Origin: Phorcus lineatus
Lineage: Eukaryota; Mollusca; Gastropoda; Trochida; Trochidae
DNA length: 64,000 bases
Reading direction: 5' to 3'
NCBI GenBank assembly: GCA_921293015.1
Contig: OV121082.1
Coordinates: 20,687,748 to 20,751,747 of the forward strand
In this document: piece by piece, positions 49,073 through 63,082 of the stretch
Layout of the letters: every line of letters starts with the position of its first letter
Position numbering within the stretch: the first letter of the stretch is position 1
Made by a program: the position numbers and the translations under genes
Notes under the pieces: generated by a model
Seen by the model: only the letters and a program-made list of their open reading frames with translations
The model's database searches: none
What the model was told of the DNA's origin: nothing

Positions 49073-52000
49073 GTATGTGTATTATTTCCATCAAATAATA
49101 TCTTTTACATGAAAAGGAGGCCAAAGAGATAAAATCGATATGACTTTTTCATTTTACAGTCAGGCGCTAAATTTGTGTTTTCAAGTTGTAATTGTTTTTT
49201 TATGTCAATTAGGATTCAATTTTATGTTCAGTTATGGTTTAAGAGTTACAATTAAACCTTGTGTCAATAGCAGAGTAATCGTTTATCAATCTATAAACTT
49301 CATCAACATCAAGTTTGGAAATCTAAAGAAAATCAATTGCATGATCCAATCAATTCTTAGTTAGTTACATAATTAGTGTCATTATCAAATGAGGGTTAAT
49401 AATTTAAATCCTCAAACTTTAGATTAAGGTTCGGCTCTTATGTCAATGTCAGAGTCATTAATGTGCAATTTGTTTGTATTTGTTAGTTGCTATATTAAAT
49501 ACAGATTGATAACTGAGATTGCTTAAGTGCCTGGCATAGTAATTCATGGAGGATTGACAATTTAACCAATAATTTACAATGACACTATATCGTTATTCTT
49601 TGGATTCCTCATCGTACGCTTTACAGATCACCCCCTGATAGTTCATGTCCAAATCTTACAAGTTTAAACATATGAAATTGGCTACCTTTGTGAAGGTCAC
49701 GGTCTTTCTAGCCATGTATTCTTATTCTTATGCAAGACAGAAACATGCCAGTGTAACAGATACTGCTTTTTTGCTGCATTTCATAGCTTACTTATTGCAT
49801 ATTTTCTTCAGATTCAAATGATAAGAACGCAACTGATAACAGTTTAGCATGAAAATGCTGCAAAGTAATGAAGGAACAAAATACCCTTGCAAATAGTTAA
49901 ATCTAATGAAAGAGTTTCTTAGATGCATTCAGAAACATATCAATTGAAAATAACGATTGAAAATTTATGAAACATTATTTAATTTGTTATATTTTACGTT
50001 TTGTTCTTCAAACAACAAAAGGGAATGATATATAAGTATTGAACTTAAAAAATTCATTTTCTGAAATATTCAATGATCATGTTTTAGCCAGCCTTTGCAC
50101 AAAACTTTCTCTGAAACCAATGCAATACATTTCTTATATCCTGTTAAAATGACATTGGAAAGAAATAAGTTGAAAAGTACAGTTTTAAAACCTTACCCAG
50201 CTAAATGTGTTTTTTTCTAAATGAATCTGGTCAGAAATGATAACCGTATAGCTATGTTAAGAAATGAACCAGTAACATATAAAACCACAAGAAAGAGGAC
50301 TCGTAATCTATTTGGATTCTAGTTCTACATAGGGCTCCAACTGCCACGAAGAAATGTATTGATAAGTCTCCTATATGACTACAGCTGTCAAGTAGAAAAC
50401 ACTGGTATGTCAACATCTTATGAAGAGTTAAAGGTTATCAACAAAGTAATCGTTGTGTAAAAAGGAAGGAAATTGGAATGTCTGCTGTTTGATTGTATCG
50501 CGGATTTCGCTATTCATCATCTTGTGTTGTGTAGAGAATGATATACGATATGGAAGCACATTTGCAATACTGTATTGAACTTTCCATGATTTGTATGTAT
50601 TCAGATGTATTGATTATTTTCAATGATGGTGACAATCTGAAGCATTATGAATTACCCTGAAAAGTTTTGTTGAATAGAAACAAACATGGAAATGTTTAAT
50701 TCATCAATCTGCGTCAGAAAATCCTCCTTTGTCCTATATTGATATTAGCAAAATGTCAATAAATTGCAGCAATGCAATTTCGTAAATAAGCTTAATGTAT
50801 GTATGACGTCTTAAACGCAGTTTTTGAAATATGATGTAAAGAGTTATCACTTACATCCGCCGTAGCGCCTTTAATAAATGTAATTATCAGCTTCAGAGTG
50901 TTCTACAAACCAGTGGATATCCCTCGAATATCATTTCAATTGGATATAAAACAATTCCTATATTAAAGTATGAAAGTAAAAGTACCCTGGCACTGAGACA
51001 TGAATGTATGTGCACTCGATGGACGATTAAATGAAATTGCCGTTCTTCACAAAGTTGCATACAATATATGCTTTTGACTTATGGATCGGAATATGTTTAA
51101 ATAAGTTGTCATATATAAGATATATAAAATGTATGTGTCCACTATCATCCCATTATGTATGGATATTTGAAAATAAAATATTATCTTTTGAACAGGAAGT
51201 GTACATTAAGATGTTCACGTCAGTAAAACTGATATGCTTGATGTGAAGAGCGTACGTTGAGACATGTCTTCTATAAAGCAAACGTTTCAACTTGTCGGAA
51301 TGTGGGAGATAAACCTGTTTGATTTAATTTACCATTGAAAAAAAAAAATGACAACTAGCACTTCATTGCCTCTTCTTTCACCATTTTTTATCAACATTTG
51401 AAGAACGCATCTTTGTTTGAAACTCAAAACAGAATTAGAATAATTTTATCACTCAATTCGCCATGGTGGTACAAGAGCTATAAAGATATACAAACTTGAT
51501 ATACAATATAATCAAGGCAGCAGAGATAGACATATAGACACAAAGTTACAGACTTTGTATTGTACAAAATAGAATACAAAAATAACATTGATTGAATTTA
51601 CACCAAATTACTAATTGTAATATCATCCAAATAGAAATTAGCAGTTTTTAAAAATTATGTATAATTTTACACTTTTCAAGGTTCTTCACCACCGTGATTA
51701 TAGTAGCATTCATTATGAGTTTTTTAAAGGAGCTCATTAGGCATATGTTATGAATAACCATGCAGCGTACATCCAAGAAGGAATGGCTTCTTTGCCAGGT
51801 AAATTCACATTGTTCTTCGAAGTAAAGTAACAAGCAATTATTCTTAACAAATGCCATCCAACAACAAAACAAAATAGATATGCATGCATGATGAAGCAAT
51901 CAATTCTTTCTATTACCTTTACGTAAGTATTATTTTCGTTTCACTGTACACATAAAACACCGTTTACAGATGCAATTCCCTGATTGTATTTTCTCATCTT

Positions 52001-55000
52001 TATTCTCACCTTTTATTTATATTAGTATCCAGGTGATGATTTTCATGAGAAATCAGTTTCACAAAATCGTAATGTAAGGTATAAATCATTACAAGCTTTT
52101 TACGCTGTAGAAGAAACTAACAAAAACCTTTCATTTTTCCAAACTATTTACGTTTTCCCCAAGCAAATTCCCTGTCGTTAAAACATTTTAATCTTAGGTC
52201 CATAATTGCAGAGCTGCACAAGTGAGAATTAGGTATACATGGAAAAAAGATGACATGATTTCATAATCCATACAGGTATCATTCCATCTATCAATATTTA
52301 CATGTACTTTTTGCCAAATTCATTTTGAAATTTTGTTATTTAATGACAAAAGATTTCCATACATATTATATTCTATAAAATATTCAAGTAAATTGCGTTC
52401 AGAGTTTACATGCTAGAATGATGCACCGGGAATCAAATCATTTAATTGCTTTTTGTATCTAACATTCTCATGTCAATTGTTTTTAAATCTACTGAATTGT
52501 GCAAAAGCATTTGCCCATTTTGCCGAACAAATTGAATCCCAAAAGTGATATTTAGTCTTTATCTTGCATATATTGTAGCTTTGATATATATATTTTTAGG
52601 CAATTTACCGTATATTTATAACGGGATATAGTCTTTCATAGTTCCTTTACGAATATAAAAAATAAATATTTGATATGTCATGTGAAAACATTATCTATTC
52701 TCTTTACACACGAACATCATGGTATTTCTATCAAGAGCTGACTAGAAAGCGGCCATGCAAATAAATTATTGGGGTAGTTTTGTTAATAAGTAACAAATCA
52801 TGCCTACGCATTGAATACATCGAGTATGAATTGCACATATTTAGCTAAGGAGGAGAAGAGTTTCTATCCCGTTCATCTTTGTTCTTCCTGGGGTACAAAT
52901 AACAATTTAAGAATACGAAGATTGATTCACATGTGTTATATTGATATTGATTTGTAAATATTGTGTTAAAAATATTGTCTCAAGATAAAGAAAAAATAAA
53001 ACTTGTAAATTTAGTGATAATGTGGATTTATAAGTGCTGAAAGAGGATAAAAATTAAGTATTGAATAGAACATGAAAATATTTATTTCACCTAGACTCTT
53101 TTCTTAATTTTGTTAGGGTAGGTAAAATGTCTCGGAAATACATTTTTTATATATAAAGATATTTTGATTTTGTAACAGATTTGATCAACATATAGAGACA
53201 TGTATAAGCTACTGAATGACGTAATGAAATGAGAAAAACCAACACACATCTTATAACAAATGTTAGATACACTACAAGTTTAAATAATTGATGCAAGGAT
53301 TTCAGCAATAACGGAATTGCAAATACTCACATGCACACTTTATCACGAGTAGATATGATATTTATTATCTATAGTGTCATTCTTGTGTTACTTAAATGAG
53401 ATAACCATGACAAGACATATACATTCTTGCACATGACTGTGGGAATCTTAATCTGTACTGATATTGTAGAAACCCATTTAACCCCAAATGTGCGCGTCCT
53501 CATGTTCATGATAATTTAATTATTCATGGACAGAAGGTTTCAGAAACCTGTTTTAGGATAACGTTAACGAACATGGCGAACACAGCACATAAACACTGTA
53601 ACTTGTTGCAACGCAAAAAGAAATATTTAAGCCACCCATTAAATAACGACAACAGAAAATAGCATGCGCTTAATGGAGCCTGAAGAAAGAGGGTTTCTAC
53701 TAGATGTTAAGGAATTGAACACTTTAAACGCTTCATTCCTAAAGTCTATTCGGCACTGGGGTCACGTTCAAAGAGCATAACAGCCACAAGACCATAACAG
53801 CCACACCTTTCAAATGGCCAGAATAAAAAGACTTTCAGTCATTTTTGTCGCTATTTGATTTGGAACAATGTAGACACAGTCCTTATTGAGTAATTACATT
53901 TATTGATTTGTTTAATCTGAGATCTGATAGTAGCTTCACGCTCCTTGCATAACGACATTCCATTGGTTAGAATAATAACAGTTGAACTAAGCCACGAATA
54001 ACAAGCCGATCCAACCGTACGAGGCATTTTGCCCCAAAGAGATCAGGATGTTAGAGAGGAAAGAGCGAGGATTCACATACGCTGATTTACCAGGGTGAGC
54101 TGAAGCTTGTCATTACTGAACATATTAGGGATGTTAAAATTGAAATATGTCAGGTTCATATCAATGATTTTTATCTATAGTAGGGACTTCTTGTAAAATA
54201 TATCTTTAAAGTGTCTACGGTCAGGCATGCGCATTGTAAGTTAAAAGCGTTTACCCTTAGCGAAAGTTACTTTCTGTAAGGACACTCAATTCTTGAAAAA
54301 ATGAATAGTCTTTAACATAAAAACATAATAGATGAAATTTTGATCGATAGATGGAAAAAGATCTTTGCTTGTTTTGTCTTTTTGTCTATATTCTTTCTTC
54401 TTTTTAAGCATATTCATCATATTATATTTCGCCTTCAGATATCACGTATAACATTTTCATTTCATTTTGTGAGCGCTGAAGCACTGAATATGTTGTCCAA
54501 GCAACTACGAGATCTATTTTGAATGATTCCAACATGTCAAGAATTTGTTTGGTATGCATTGCACTTGCCCATATCAATGAAATTCTGTTGTGTCAAATAA
54601 GTATTCATAAATAAATGATTTAATATTATCACATCAAGCAACTAATTTTTGTTTGATCTATGCAACAAGACATTCTGACTCGATTAAGTAGAGATAATGC
54701 ATTCCCCTAAATATAATAATGGTGTCTCGAAGCAGACATCAATCACAAAATATGACATCAAGTGTAAAGAAAAGTGTTTGATTGTGAGCATTTTCTAAAT
54801 GATGTTTCATTTAATATATATATTTGCATTCTACAAAAGAGAAATTATTAATGAGTAGAGTATATTGTGTGCAGAAATGAAATGAAAGAGACCATCAAAT
54901 GAGCGAGATATGGTATAATCTTACAAGGTTACTTGAAATGTGACATCGGAACCGTTTACATTGATGACTCATGCCCCTACAATTATTTTACTAAATATAT

Positions 55001-56064
55001 ATTTAATTGTTGTTCTTATAACTTTAAATGATATATCAGAAACATTTGCATTTGAATTCACTTACTATTTGAGGTAGTCGAAATACCCTTTCAATGTTTA
55101 GTTAACAATATTAAAAATTGTACTTATTAAAAGGTTTCTATCAATGAGAGATATGGATCAGTAATGATGATGTTGTTGATAACACTATCCGTAAATGTCA
55201 TGTAATTTCCAAAATTATTTTTGATAATTTAATTTAACAAGTAAATCCTCTGAACATTTATATGGTAACCTTCTTTTCTTTGGGTTGTAAAGCTTGTAAG
55301 TTATAGTTAACCAAATTTTTCGTATCAATAGAGCTCATGTTATATTCCTCTGTTATTCATAAACGGATGTCATTGATGCGTTTCATACTATAAGATATTC
55401 TAAGTGATTTATGTATAGTGTGCCATATTTAGTGGTGTCTGCCGCTATGAATACTTTTAAGCACTGGAGATACTGAATGTCAAACCGATAAAATATTTAG
55501 AGCATACACAAAAATCAGGTTAACATTCGACAGAAAGTGGTTGTGGTTAACAACGACATTCCTTATTTCAAGTGACCGACAACTCATGAAAATTACTTTC
55601 TACAACAAAAATTACCACAATGTATACATTGTTATTTGATTTTGTCCTTTTAAAAATAGGTATGTCATTTTCATATCCATGCCTTTTTAATATCAAATCA
55701 ATTTATGTTTTAAGATTGTTACACACATTTCCCCTCTAGGTTCTTAGATTTGTTATCTTAATAATGATGTAGAATTTGTAAATATTTCAAAGTGTTATTG
55801 ATAGGCACATAAGTAGACCTACATGTCTGTGTCAATTAATCAATCTACAAATAAACAGACAAAAGACTTACACGCAATGATCGACAAGGAAAAACATCAA
55901 ATATTGAAATGACATATGGAACATATTTTCAACAAAAATGATAATGATAAATCGTTTTACGAGGTGTTATTGGCCGTATATTAAGAAAGATCGGCGAATT
56001 GAATTAAGTAAATCAACAGAAAACTCTTGACATTTGCTTGAGGTTCTCAGATACCATAAAGAAA
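49073..56064. other. AT-rich sequence, no gene seen
   Basis: Read on both strands. Open frames of 60-83 codons (49,140-49,364, 51,031-51,246, 51,648-51,899, 54,340-54,522) are hydrophobic, AT-driven and without motifs. A somewhat GC-richer stretch at 53.5-54.1 kb has short open pieces but no family match I can name. Confidence 0.5.
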
Positions 56065-56092
56065 GACAGACAGACAGACACAGACTGACTGA
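56065..56092 (+). repeat. (GACA)n microsatellite
   Basis: About four GACA units followed by degenerate CAGACTGACTGAG. Short and imperfect. Confidence 0.8.
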
Positions 56093-57049
56093 GAGAATAG
56101 AATCACCTGGTTGACCGACTTTTTTATCAGTCAATTTGACATTTATATTTTATTAGGATTTCACAGCAATCATGACTGTTTTCAACAACAAATAAGTTAT
56201 AAGGTCCAAATCTTTCATTTATTCAAGATAAGTAAGTCAGAAAAGCATAAAATGGAATTGGATCATCAGTGATATAAGTTTCAATGTATTGTCATTACAT
56301 TCTCAAATTCTCAAATTATTCTTGACAGTGAATTCATTACAGCACAACGTAATTGAATTTCTTGTATTATGCGACACAAATGATGAAGGGAATATCAAAA
56401 TTAATTGATATACAATATAGATTTTAACCAAAGTGACTAAATAAATCGTAGGAGCATTAGCTTAAGTGGACATTTTTACCATCACGTCACTTTAAACCAA
56501 TCAGAGATCACCTCATCTTTCAAAATGTTATTAAACGAATTTGTAGGTCTCTGTGGGTACAACCTATTTTAAGCGTTTGGGGTAAAGGTAATCCGAAGCT
56601 TGAACACTTAGGCTTTAATTTTGCCTTGTATTCAATGAGCCCCCACATCTCTTGCGCGCCCTCATCACATTGAGGTGCCACCCCTCTCTGAAAAGGGAGC
56701 TATGTCTTACTTTGACCCAAAGGTCCCTTTCACTAAATTATATTAATTTGACGGATGTTAATTCAATCCTTGTTCTAAAACACTTATCTTTATGGAGATA
56801 AGGGATGATAAATGTTAATTTTCTAGTTTTGTGAATGGAGAGTAAAATAGTGTTGCTTTGTTTTGTAAATATTTTATATATTGTTTTATTTCAATAAAAG
56901 ACAACATATTTCATGGATAGATAAAAGGCAAATAATGCTCTTCAGCAGTGTACAAACAGAATATTACACACCAAAAATTACAAGTTAGACGAAACCATTA
57001 CAGCAAGATAATTGGTTCTATCAGTTGAAATTGGTTTACAATATTAGTC
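56093..57049. other. AT-rich sequence, no gene seen
   Basis: There is a GC-richer patch at 56,630-56,730 (GAGCCCCCACATCTCTTGCGCGCCC, AAAAGGGAGC). It stands out in composition but has no open frame or recognisable family. Confidence 0.4.
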
Positions 57050-57330
57050 TATTCGTGTTTCAAATCAAAGTAGAAACTTCTGAATTAGTACACACAAAAA
57101 AGATTTGTTGATCCAAAGTTAATGAGTCATATAATCTGGAACAATTCTAAAACTATCCACTCACCAAACAGCTGGTTTATGATATGAGATTATTCGTGTT
57201 TCAAGTAAAACTAAAGACTTCTGAATTAGTAAAAAATCTTTTATTGATCAAAAGTTAATGAGTTACTTCTTTGAAACAATTTTAAAATTATCAACTTACC
57301 ATAAGCTGCTCTATTTAAATTTAGTACCTT
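57050..57330 (+). repeat. Tandem duplication, 141-bp period
   Basis: Units start at 57,050 and 57,191 (TATTCGTGTTTCAA). Both continue with ACTTCTGAATTAGTA, then TTGATC(C)AAAAGTTAATGAGT, then CAATT(C/T)TAAAA, then AAGCTG or CAGCTG. Many substitutions separate them, so the event is moderately old. Confidence 0.75.
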
Positions 57331-57731
57331 GTAATTAAGTTAATGAAATATATGCTCATATACCATATTGAATGAAAACATCGACAATTTTTTATTGTCT
57401 CTTATATTGATTTGTGGGGAATTCCTCTAGATCCGGATTATCCCCAATAATAATGAACCATTTTAGTATACGAGATACTAAAATAGTAAAAGGTCGTTCT
57501 GATTATTGGATACTTGTAAAGAGTGGTTCTGAGTTTGATGTTCATCACCATCAAATCACCCACGGACGATAAATTATATAAAAAAATTCTACTTAAGTAG
57601 TCTGTAACTCCACCTATCGAAAAAAGATACTGCAAATCGATAACGTTGACTACTAGCTAAACCGAAAGTATTTATTCTACTTTATTAGCCCTATCATAAC
57701 AAACACTTGCTATATCATGTATAGATCCGAG

Positions 57732-57733
<2 letters not shown>

Positions 57734-57793
<60 letters not shown>
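57734..57793. repeat. (AT)n microsatellite, first tract
   Basis: Alternating AT from 57,734 to 57,793, interrupted once by AC at 57,779-57,780. Confidence 0.95.
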
Positions 57794-57841
57794 AGAAAGA
57801 GTAAACATCGGATGGTTCTGACTGGATCAATCTTCTTTAAT

Positions 57842-57844
<3 letters not shown>

Positions 57845-57887
<43 letters not shown>
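57845..57887. repeat. (AT)n microsatellite, second tract
   Basis: A second uninterrupted AT tract 51 bp after the first. The segment between them (57,794-57,844) is ordinary non-repetitive sequence with a CATCGGATGGTTCTGACTGG core. Confidence 0.95.
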
Positions 57888-57888
<1 letters not shown>

Positions 57889-59225
57889 CATAACTGCAAA
57901 TTCCTTCCATTGAACATACTGCTACATAACTAAATTCATATGATGTCAGCTTACGAACATTTACTTAATTCGCTGATTGAGTTTAATAGCAATGTTATGA
58001 TAATCAGTTAGATAGTTGAAAAGGGAAGGGCGAATAAACAATAATTCAAATTAATGTATACCTATGTTATAGACATCTGAATTGATTTAATAATTCAAAT
58101 AAGGATAAAAAATAATAAGGGTTGCAATCACCAAGAAGACATACACCAATAATGGTATAAAGAGGTCAGGACACTAAAGTTATCTTCTTAAACTAAGTTT
58201 TAAAGCACACACATTAATGTGCGCAATATCATCATTTTAATTTTGACTATCAAATTCATTGGAAACAAATAGGGTAATTATTTGTATTTCGGTCAGGTAT
58301 AGTGCATGTAGTTTGTCATCATGGAAAACATTCTAGCACTTTCCATAACTTACCAGTAGTTTCTCTGATTTAGCATCTACAATGTGTAGCTCTTTTTTTA
58401 ACAAATAACTAGTAGGTTTGTTTTGTGTTTAATTTTCTCCTTTGTATAGTCACCAGACCACATCATGGTGAGGATTCCCATCAGTGTAAAAAAAGAATAA
58501 AAGATAAAGTAAAACTAATAAATACTTGACTTTCATCTTACAAGAAAATATAAAGGTCACTTGTCTGAAGATTGTTATCAATATGTGGCAAAGGTAAAGT
58601 TTATACTAAGTAAAGAGATGACAAACATTGCACCTTTTTTTAATTGATGCTTTTTCACAACAAACTTTCTGCCATTAAAAGAGCTATATTCATGTTGATT
58701 ATATTTACAAAACTTTAACAACATATATGGTGTTCCCTGTAAAAGATAACTCCCATTCCTGAAGTATATGTATTCATTTCACTGTTAGGAATTTGGTTTT
58801 CTTGATTCTTAAAGATCCACCAAACCTATGTCAAATGAGTCTTTTAACACGCCAGTTCAGGTCAACAAGCACATTCTGCAAATAGTATCTTAATGAAGAC
58901 TCGGGACAATATTGCCAGAAGTCCTACCCTCTGATGTGACCACTCAGCTCCCCATGTGTCCGAGATGAGAATATCGTGTGATCAATCACAATTCACCTTA
59001 AACTTCTATAGTTTCCTGCTTGCTTTCCTTGGGCATTTCATAGAACTGAAAATAGTTTCAAACCGGGCAACTCTTACAGTCAGAATTGTCATAAACACGG
59101 GAGAGTGTTTGCTAAAATTATCAACATAAAAAATGTTTTACAAAATCAGTTTATAGCCTTTAAAATTGAAGAGAATGTTTACACTTTGATGTCTGAAGAA
59201 CAAGAACAATGATTACACATAAATA
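57888..59225. other. AT-rich sequence, no gene seen
   Basis: No coding region, RNA gene or mobile element recognised. Confidence 0.5.
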
Positions 59226-59700
59226 CTGATCTGATTGTTAAGAACAGGTAATAAGCATCAATAACGAGTACCTCTATTTTCACTAATTACATATTGATTA
59301 TTTTATATATTTCTTATTGATCATTCAATAACCTTTAAGTCCTAAAAGTTGTTTGCTAATGCTATAAAATTATATGGCACTGTAACAATTTTATTTTAAT
59401 CATTCCTATAAAGATAATATCTAACATGATACATTACATGTTTCAAAGAAAAATATTCTGAACGTTTTTTTTGCTTAAAATTTTGGAGCGATATTTAACG
59501 CTTCATAATATTTTATCTTTTCATTTTTCTAAGATAAAGAAGCTACGATTTTATGTCAATACTAATTTTCTGTTGGGATCAGGTGATAAGTATCAAGAAT
59601 AAGTATATCCATTTTTATGCATTGTATACTTTACTCTTTACTACTGAATGCTTGTTTGCTAACGCCTCTACATTTTATGTCGTTGTTCACACGTTCTCTC
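59226..59700 (+). repeat. Old direct duplication, about 330-bp spacing
   Basis: Segments at about 59,226-59,400 and 59,560-59,700 share CAGGT(A/G)ATAAG(C/T)ATCAA, then AATAA- or ATAACGAGTA-type words, then TTGTTTGCTAA(T/C)GC, then a short AT block, in order. They are strongly diverged. Confidence 0.55.
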
Positions 59701-62700
59701 ACCTTTCCTCCAAACTAAATCGAACATATTGATTAACATATTTGAAAGAATCAACACTCCTTTTACAGACTCACAACTAAGATTCAACTCATTTTCACAT
59801 CTTGAGTAAGAATAATTTCTGACCAGTTATCCGTTGCTCATGCTGACATATACGGCAAAACATGATTCTTTGAAATTTTGTAAAAATGATAATGATAACT
59901 AAGGGTTACAAGTTTTATTATAAAGTTTATTTCGTTATTAATCACGCTCATGAGTTCAAATGATAAATGTCATTCTCAAGTGTCCAAGAGAGTGCTATCA
60001 GGTACTATTACTCTTCTAATCTAGTATCAGGCTACTATTTATTAAGTTGTTTATTGTTCAAATTACATTAAATAAGGGAAAATGTAATTATGTTAAAATG
60101 AATTTATTTGGCTGATAAAATAAAGCAAATTTGGTTGTAGAATCGTTTTCTTTTGGCTTTCAGTGACACAGTATATACACATGATGTGAATATTGATGTA
60201 TTGATTGGAAAACTAAGGATAATTGTAATTATTGGCCTTTGTAGCTCATCGAGGTTAACATAACATATTATATTCATTTGAAATGTTTTATTTTCGTAAG
60301 TGAAATTTAAGTTCTCGGAGGATTTAGCATACATGTCATTATCATCTTAAACTATATAGTCTGTTCAAGGGTGTTCAGCTTTCCAGGGCTTTGAATGAAC
60401 GAGGTTGCTTGGTTTTCTAGAATATGGATCCATTTGACAAGTTGATAACAAATTACACCTATATATTCTAAAACGACACAATAGATTTAACCTTTGCATT
60501 TAATACAGTGATTTTGTTTTCTGTTTTGGCAACAAAGTCTACAGTGTCTTTATTTTTACCGTTTCCCATTAGCTTAGCATTGTGTACACTAAATTTAGGT
60601 TATTAATATTTTTGCTTTGGGACGAATGTGCCACGATGAATCACTTAATTGATCTTAAAAATCCTTTAAATTTTGTAAGTGTTTGAGAAACTTTTAATTG
60701 GAATCTTAGTGTATAACACGATCGTTGGTTTTGAAATTATTTTAGCAGGTAAGGACATTGAACAACTCAATGTATCAACTGCAAAAATATACTGTTTGAT
60801 CATATGAATGTAGATTTATTCATTCTGTAATAATTAATAATAATGTCCGAAATTGCATTCTCTGCTACTTAAATAAGACTCTTTACTCTGTTTGGTTCTT
60901 GTTTTTGCTTCCCTGTGATTTGAAGGTCGACAAGACACAGAATCATCTATATTTCATCTAACGACACATTTGGGACAGAAGTGACGTCAATGAATGCAGA
61001 CATATGGAAACAAGAATGTGGTTAGATAATTAGCCCTGTATTCGTAGAAGTTGTAATCAAAATGATAGACAACTTAATGTTAGGGTTAGGGTAAAAGGTA
61101 TCTCATTTTCTATGTTTATACTATTATTGTCTACGATATATTCCAATATTTAACTAATAAGCAACATACGCATGTTCATTTTTATAAGTGTTCTACGGAT
61201 GAGAATTACATGAGAGATATGATTTATTCTGAATAAATTCAATGAATATCCATATTTGAAAAATAAGCAAATTTTAAGGAACGTTCGTATCTCAGACTCC
61301 TTGTGAATGCTTGAATAGGGGGAACAAAGCATGTGCTTCAATGTGGGATGTTGCTCGAATCAATACCTAAGACAGTTAAAACGTTTCACAATAACCAGTT
61401 AAATAGAATGAAAGAGACAAGTTGGAAAATATACTTGAAGGCGGAGTGAAACACTATTCATTTGACTTGAGAAGCAAATGTCGTTTATACGTTTTGAGTT
61501 CATCATAGATAGATAGAAATTCAAAGAGGTCAGTGTTGAAGAGCCCTTTTCAACCTGCAAATTGAAGAAAAGATATTATGATGCCTTCAGCTTGTCACAC
61601 TTGGATCTGACAACCAATAAGAAATGTTCATTTTAAAAAACTACGATCGTGGTCCAAGACAAAACATGGCAACCTCTACAAATGTATGTCAGGGTCAGTT
61701 GACTGCACGGTTTTCTTTCAGGGACGCAGGAATGTTTATTGTTAAGCTGATTATGCGTTGCCGTTTTTGAAGTGAAGGTTATTGCTAAAGATAAATCATA
61801 ATTAACGGTGAGCACGTTGCAAACAAGCCATTTATTGTGAAAAGCCCCAGTTAGGCAATTCTCTCCTGACCGTGGTAGCTGTAGTAATAACATTCTGCAC
61901 TATCCTTTAGTTTAGTCTATCTAATTAGTTTCTCTGTCTAGAAACAGAGATGGATGATTAGATGCAATCAAAGCTGGTCGTGCAATTTAAACATTTAAAA
62001 AAAGCTCTTATTTCCTTATGCCTCAAATACTACTATTTAGGAATAATGGCATAGATATCGTTGATATGCATCAAGTATGCTTTCCATGCATGAAATGTTT
62101 TGTCATGACAGTAACTGTTTTCAGTCTGTTTTAATTACTTAGATATACAATCAATCAAGATGTATTTAATAAAATGTTCTTATAGTTTTGTTGCAACTTT
62201 TGAAAATGTTATCCAGCATAGAACATTTGACATATCATTGTTACTTTTTATTCAACATTGAATACATTATTTCATGATAACAGGGTATGGTAATATATGC
62301 CAAAAGAGAAATGCGGATTATGTATCATTGGCAAGAACTTATTGCTATCGTGTAGATAGGCAGGTATAATCCTGATATAGAGCCCCAATATTTCATAGTC
62401 AGTAAGCAGACAGTAAAGTAACTTAGCAGATTAAGATAGCAATATCAAAGAAAGTCCCTTGGTACATGACAGTACAGGCAGGATAATGTAGGAGTTCACC
62501 GAGTGCATTATAGATAATCCCCTTTGTCTCCTTCAAATAAATCTCCACTTATACCCTGGATTCAAAGATGGCTTTTGTTTCATAGCCTACTTTACCTAAT
62601 AAGATGTCTTCGCCTGGTAGATAAACATACGATTGAAATGGTTTCCATCATTACTCAATGCCGATTCCTCGAAACGTTTGGGGCTGCCATCCGGTACAGA

Positions 62701-63051
62701 CAAACTGGGGTGTAGGGAAATCTGAAAGCTTTTTTTGGGAAGACGTGGTACAGCAAAATCCATCTTGAACCAAAGGTTCTCTTTGAGATTCAACGGTAAA
62801 TGTATACTGCAGCTATTCCTTAAGTTATTATTATTGAAGTCTCACGGAACTCGTTCCAAAGTGGTCAATGAATTTGTATCATTGCAGATATGCTGCAGCT
62901 GCGTACGTTTCTCTAAATGATCACGACGGGCAAACATTTGCATCCCGACTTTTAGTTCAAAGACAAACGAACGACAACATAAGCTACTACATGCGATTCA
63001 CGTTCTGCTAGTTATTAAAGATATGACCACACAATACGTATGATTGCATTA
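59701..63051. other. AT-rich sequence, no gene seen
   Basis: Only short frames. Overlapping 61-65-codon frames occur on both strands at 62,524-62,920, a pattern that argues against any one being real. Two telomere-type TTAGGG units at 61,080-61,092 are too few to mean anything. Confidence 0.45.
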
Positions 63052-63082
63052 TTTAAGGACATTTTGAAATAATGTCCTTAAA
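63052..63082. repeat. Perfect 12-bp stem hairpin
   Basis: TTTAAGGACATT at 63,052-63,063 pairs exactly with AATGTCCTTAAA at 63,071-63,082 across a 7-base loop. No flanking T run or A/B boxes indicate an RNA gene. Confidence 0.7.

Noticed and set aside
61080..61092. Telomere sequence (TTAGGG twice)
   Set aside because: Only two units, no array; expected by chance in 64 kb of AT-rich DNA or a small interstitial remnant.
62524..62920. Possible exon from overlapping 61-65-codon frames
   Set aside because: Frames overlap on both strands, none has a motif, and flanking splice signals are not convincing.
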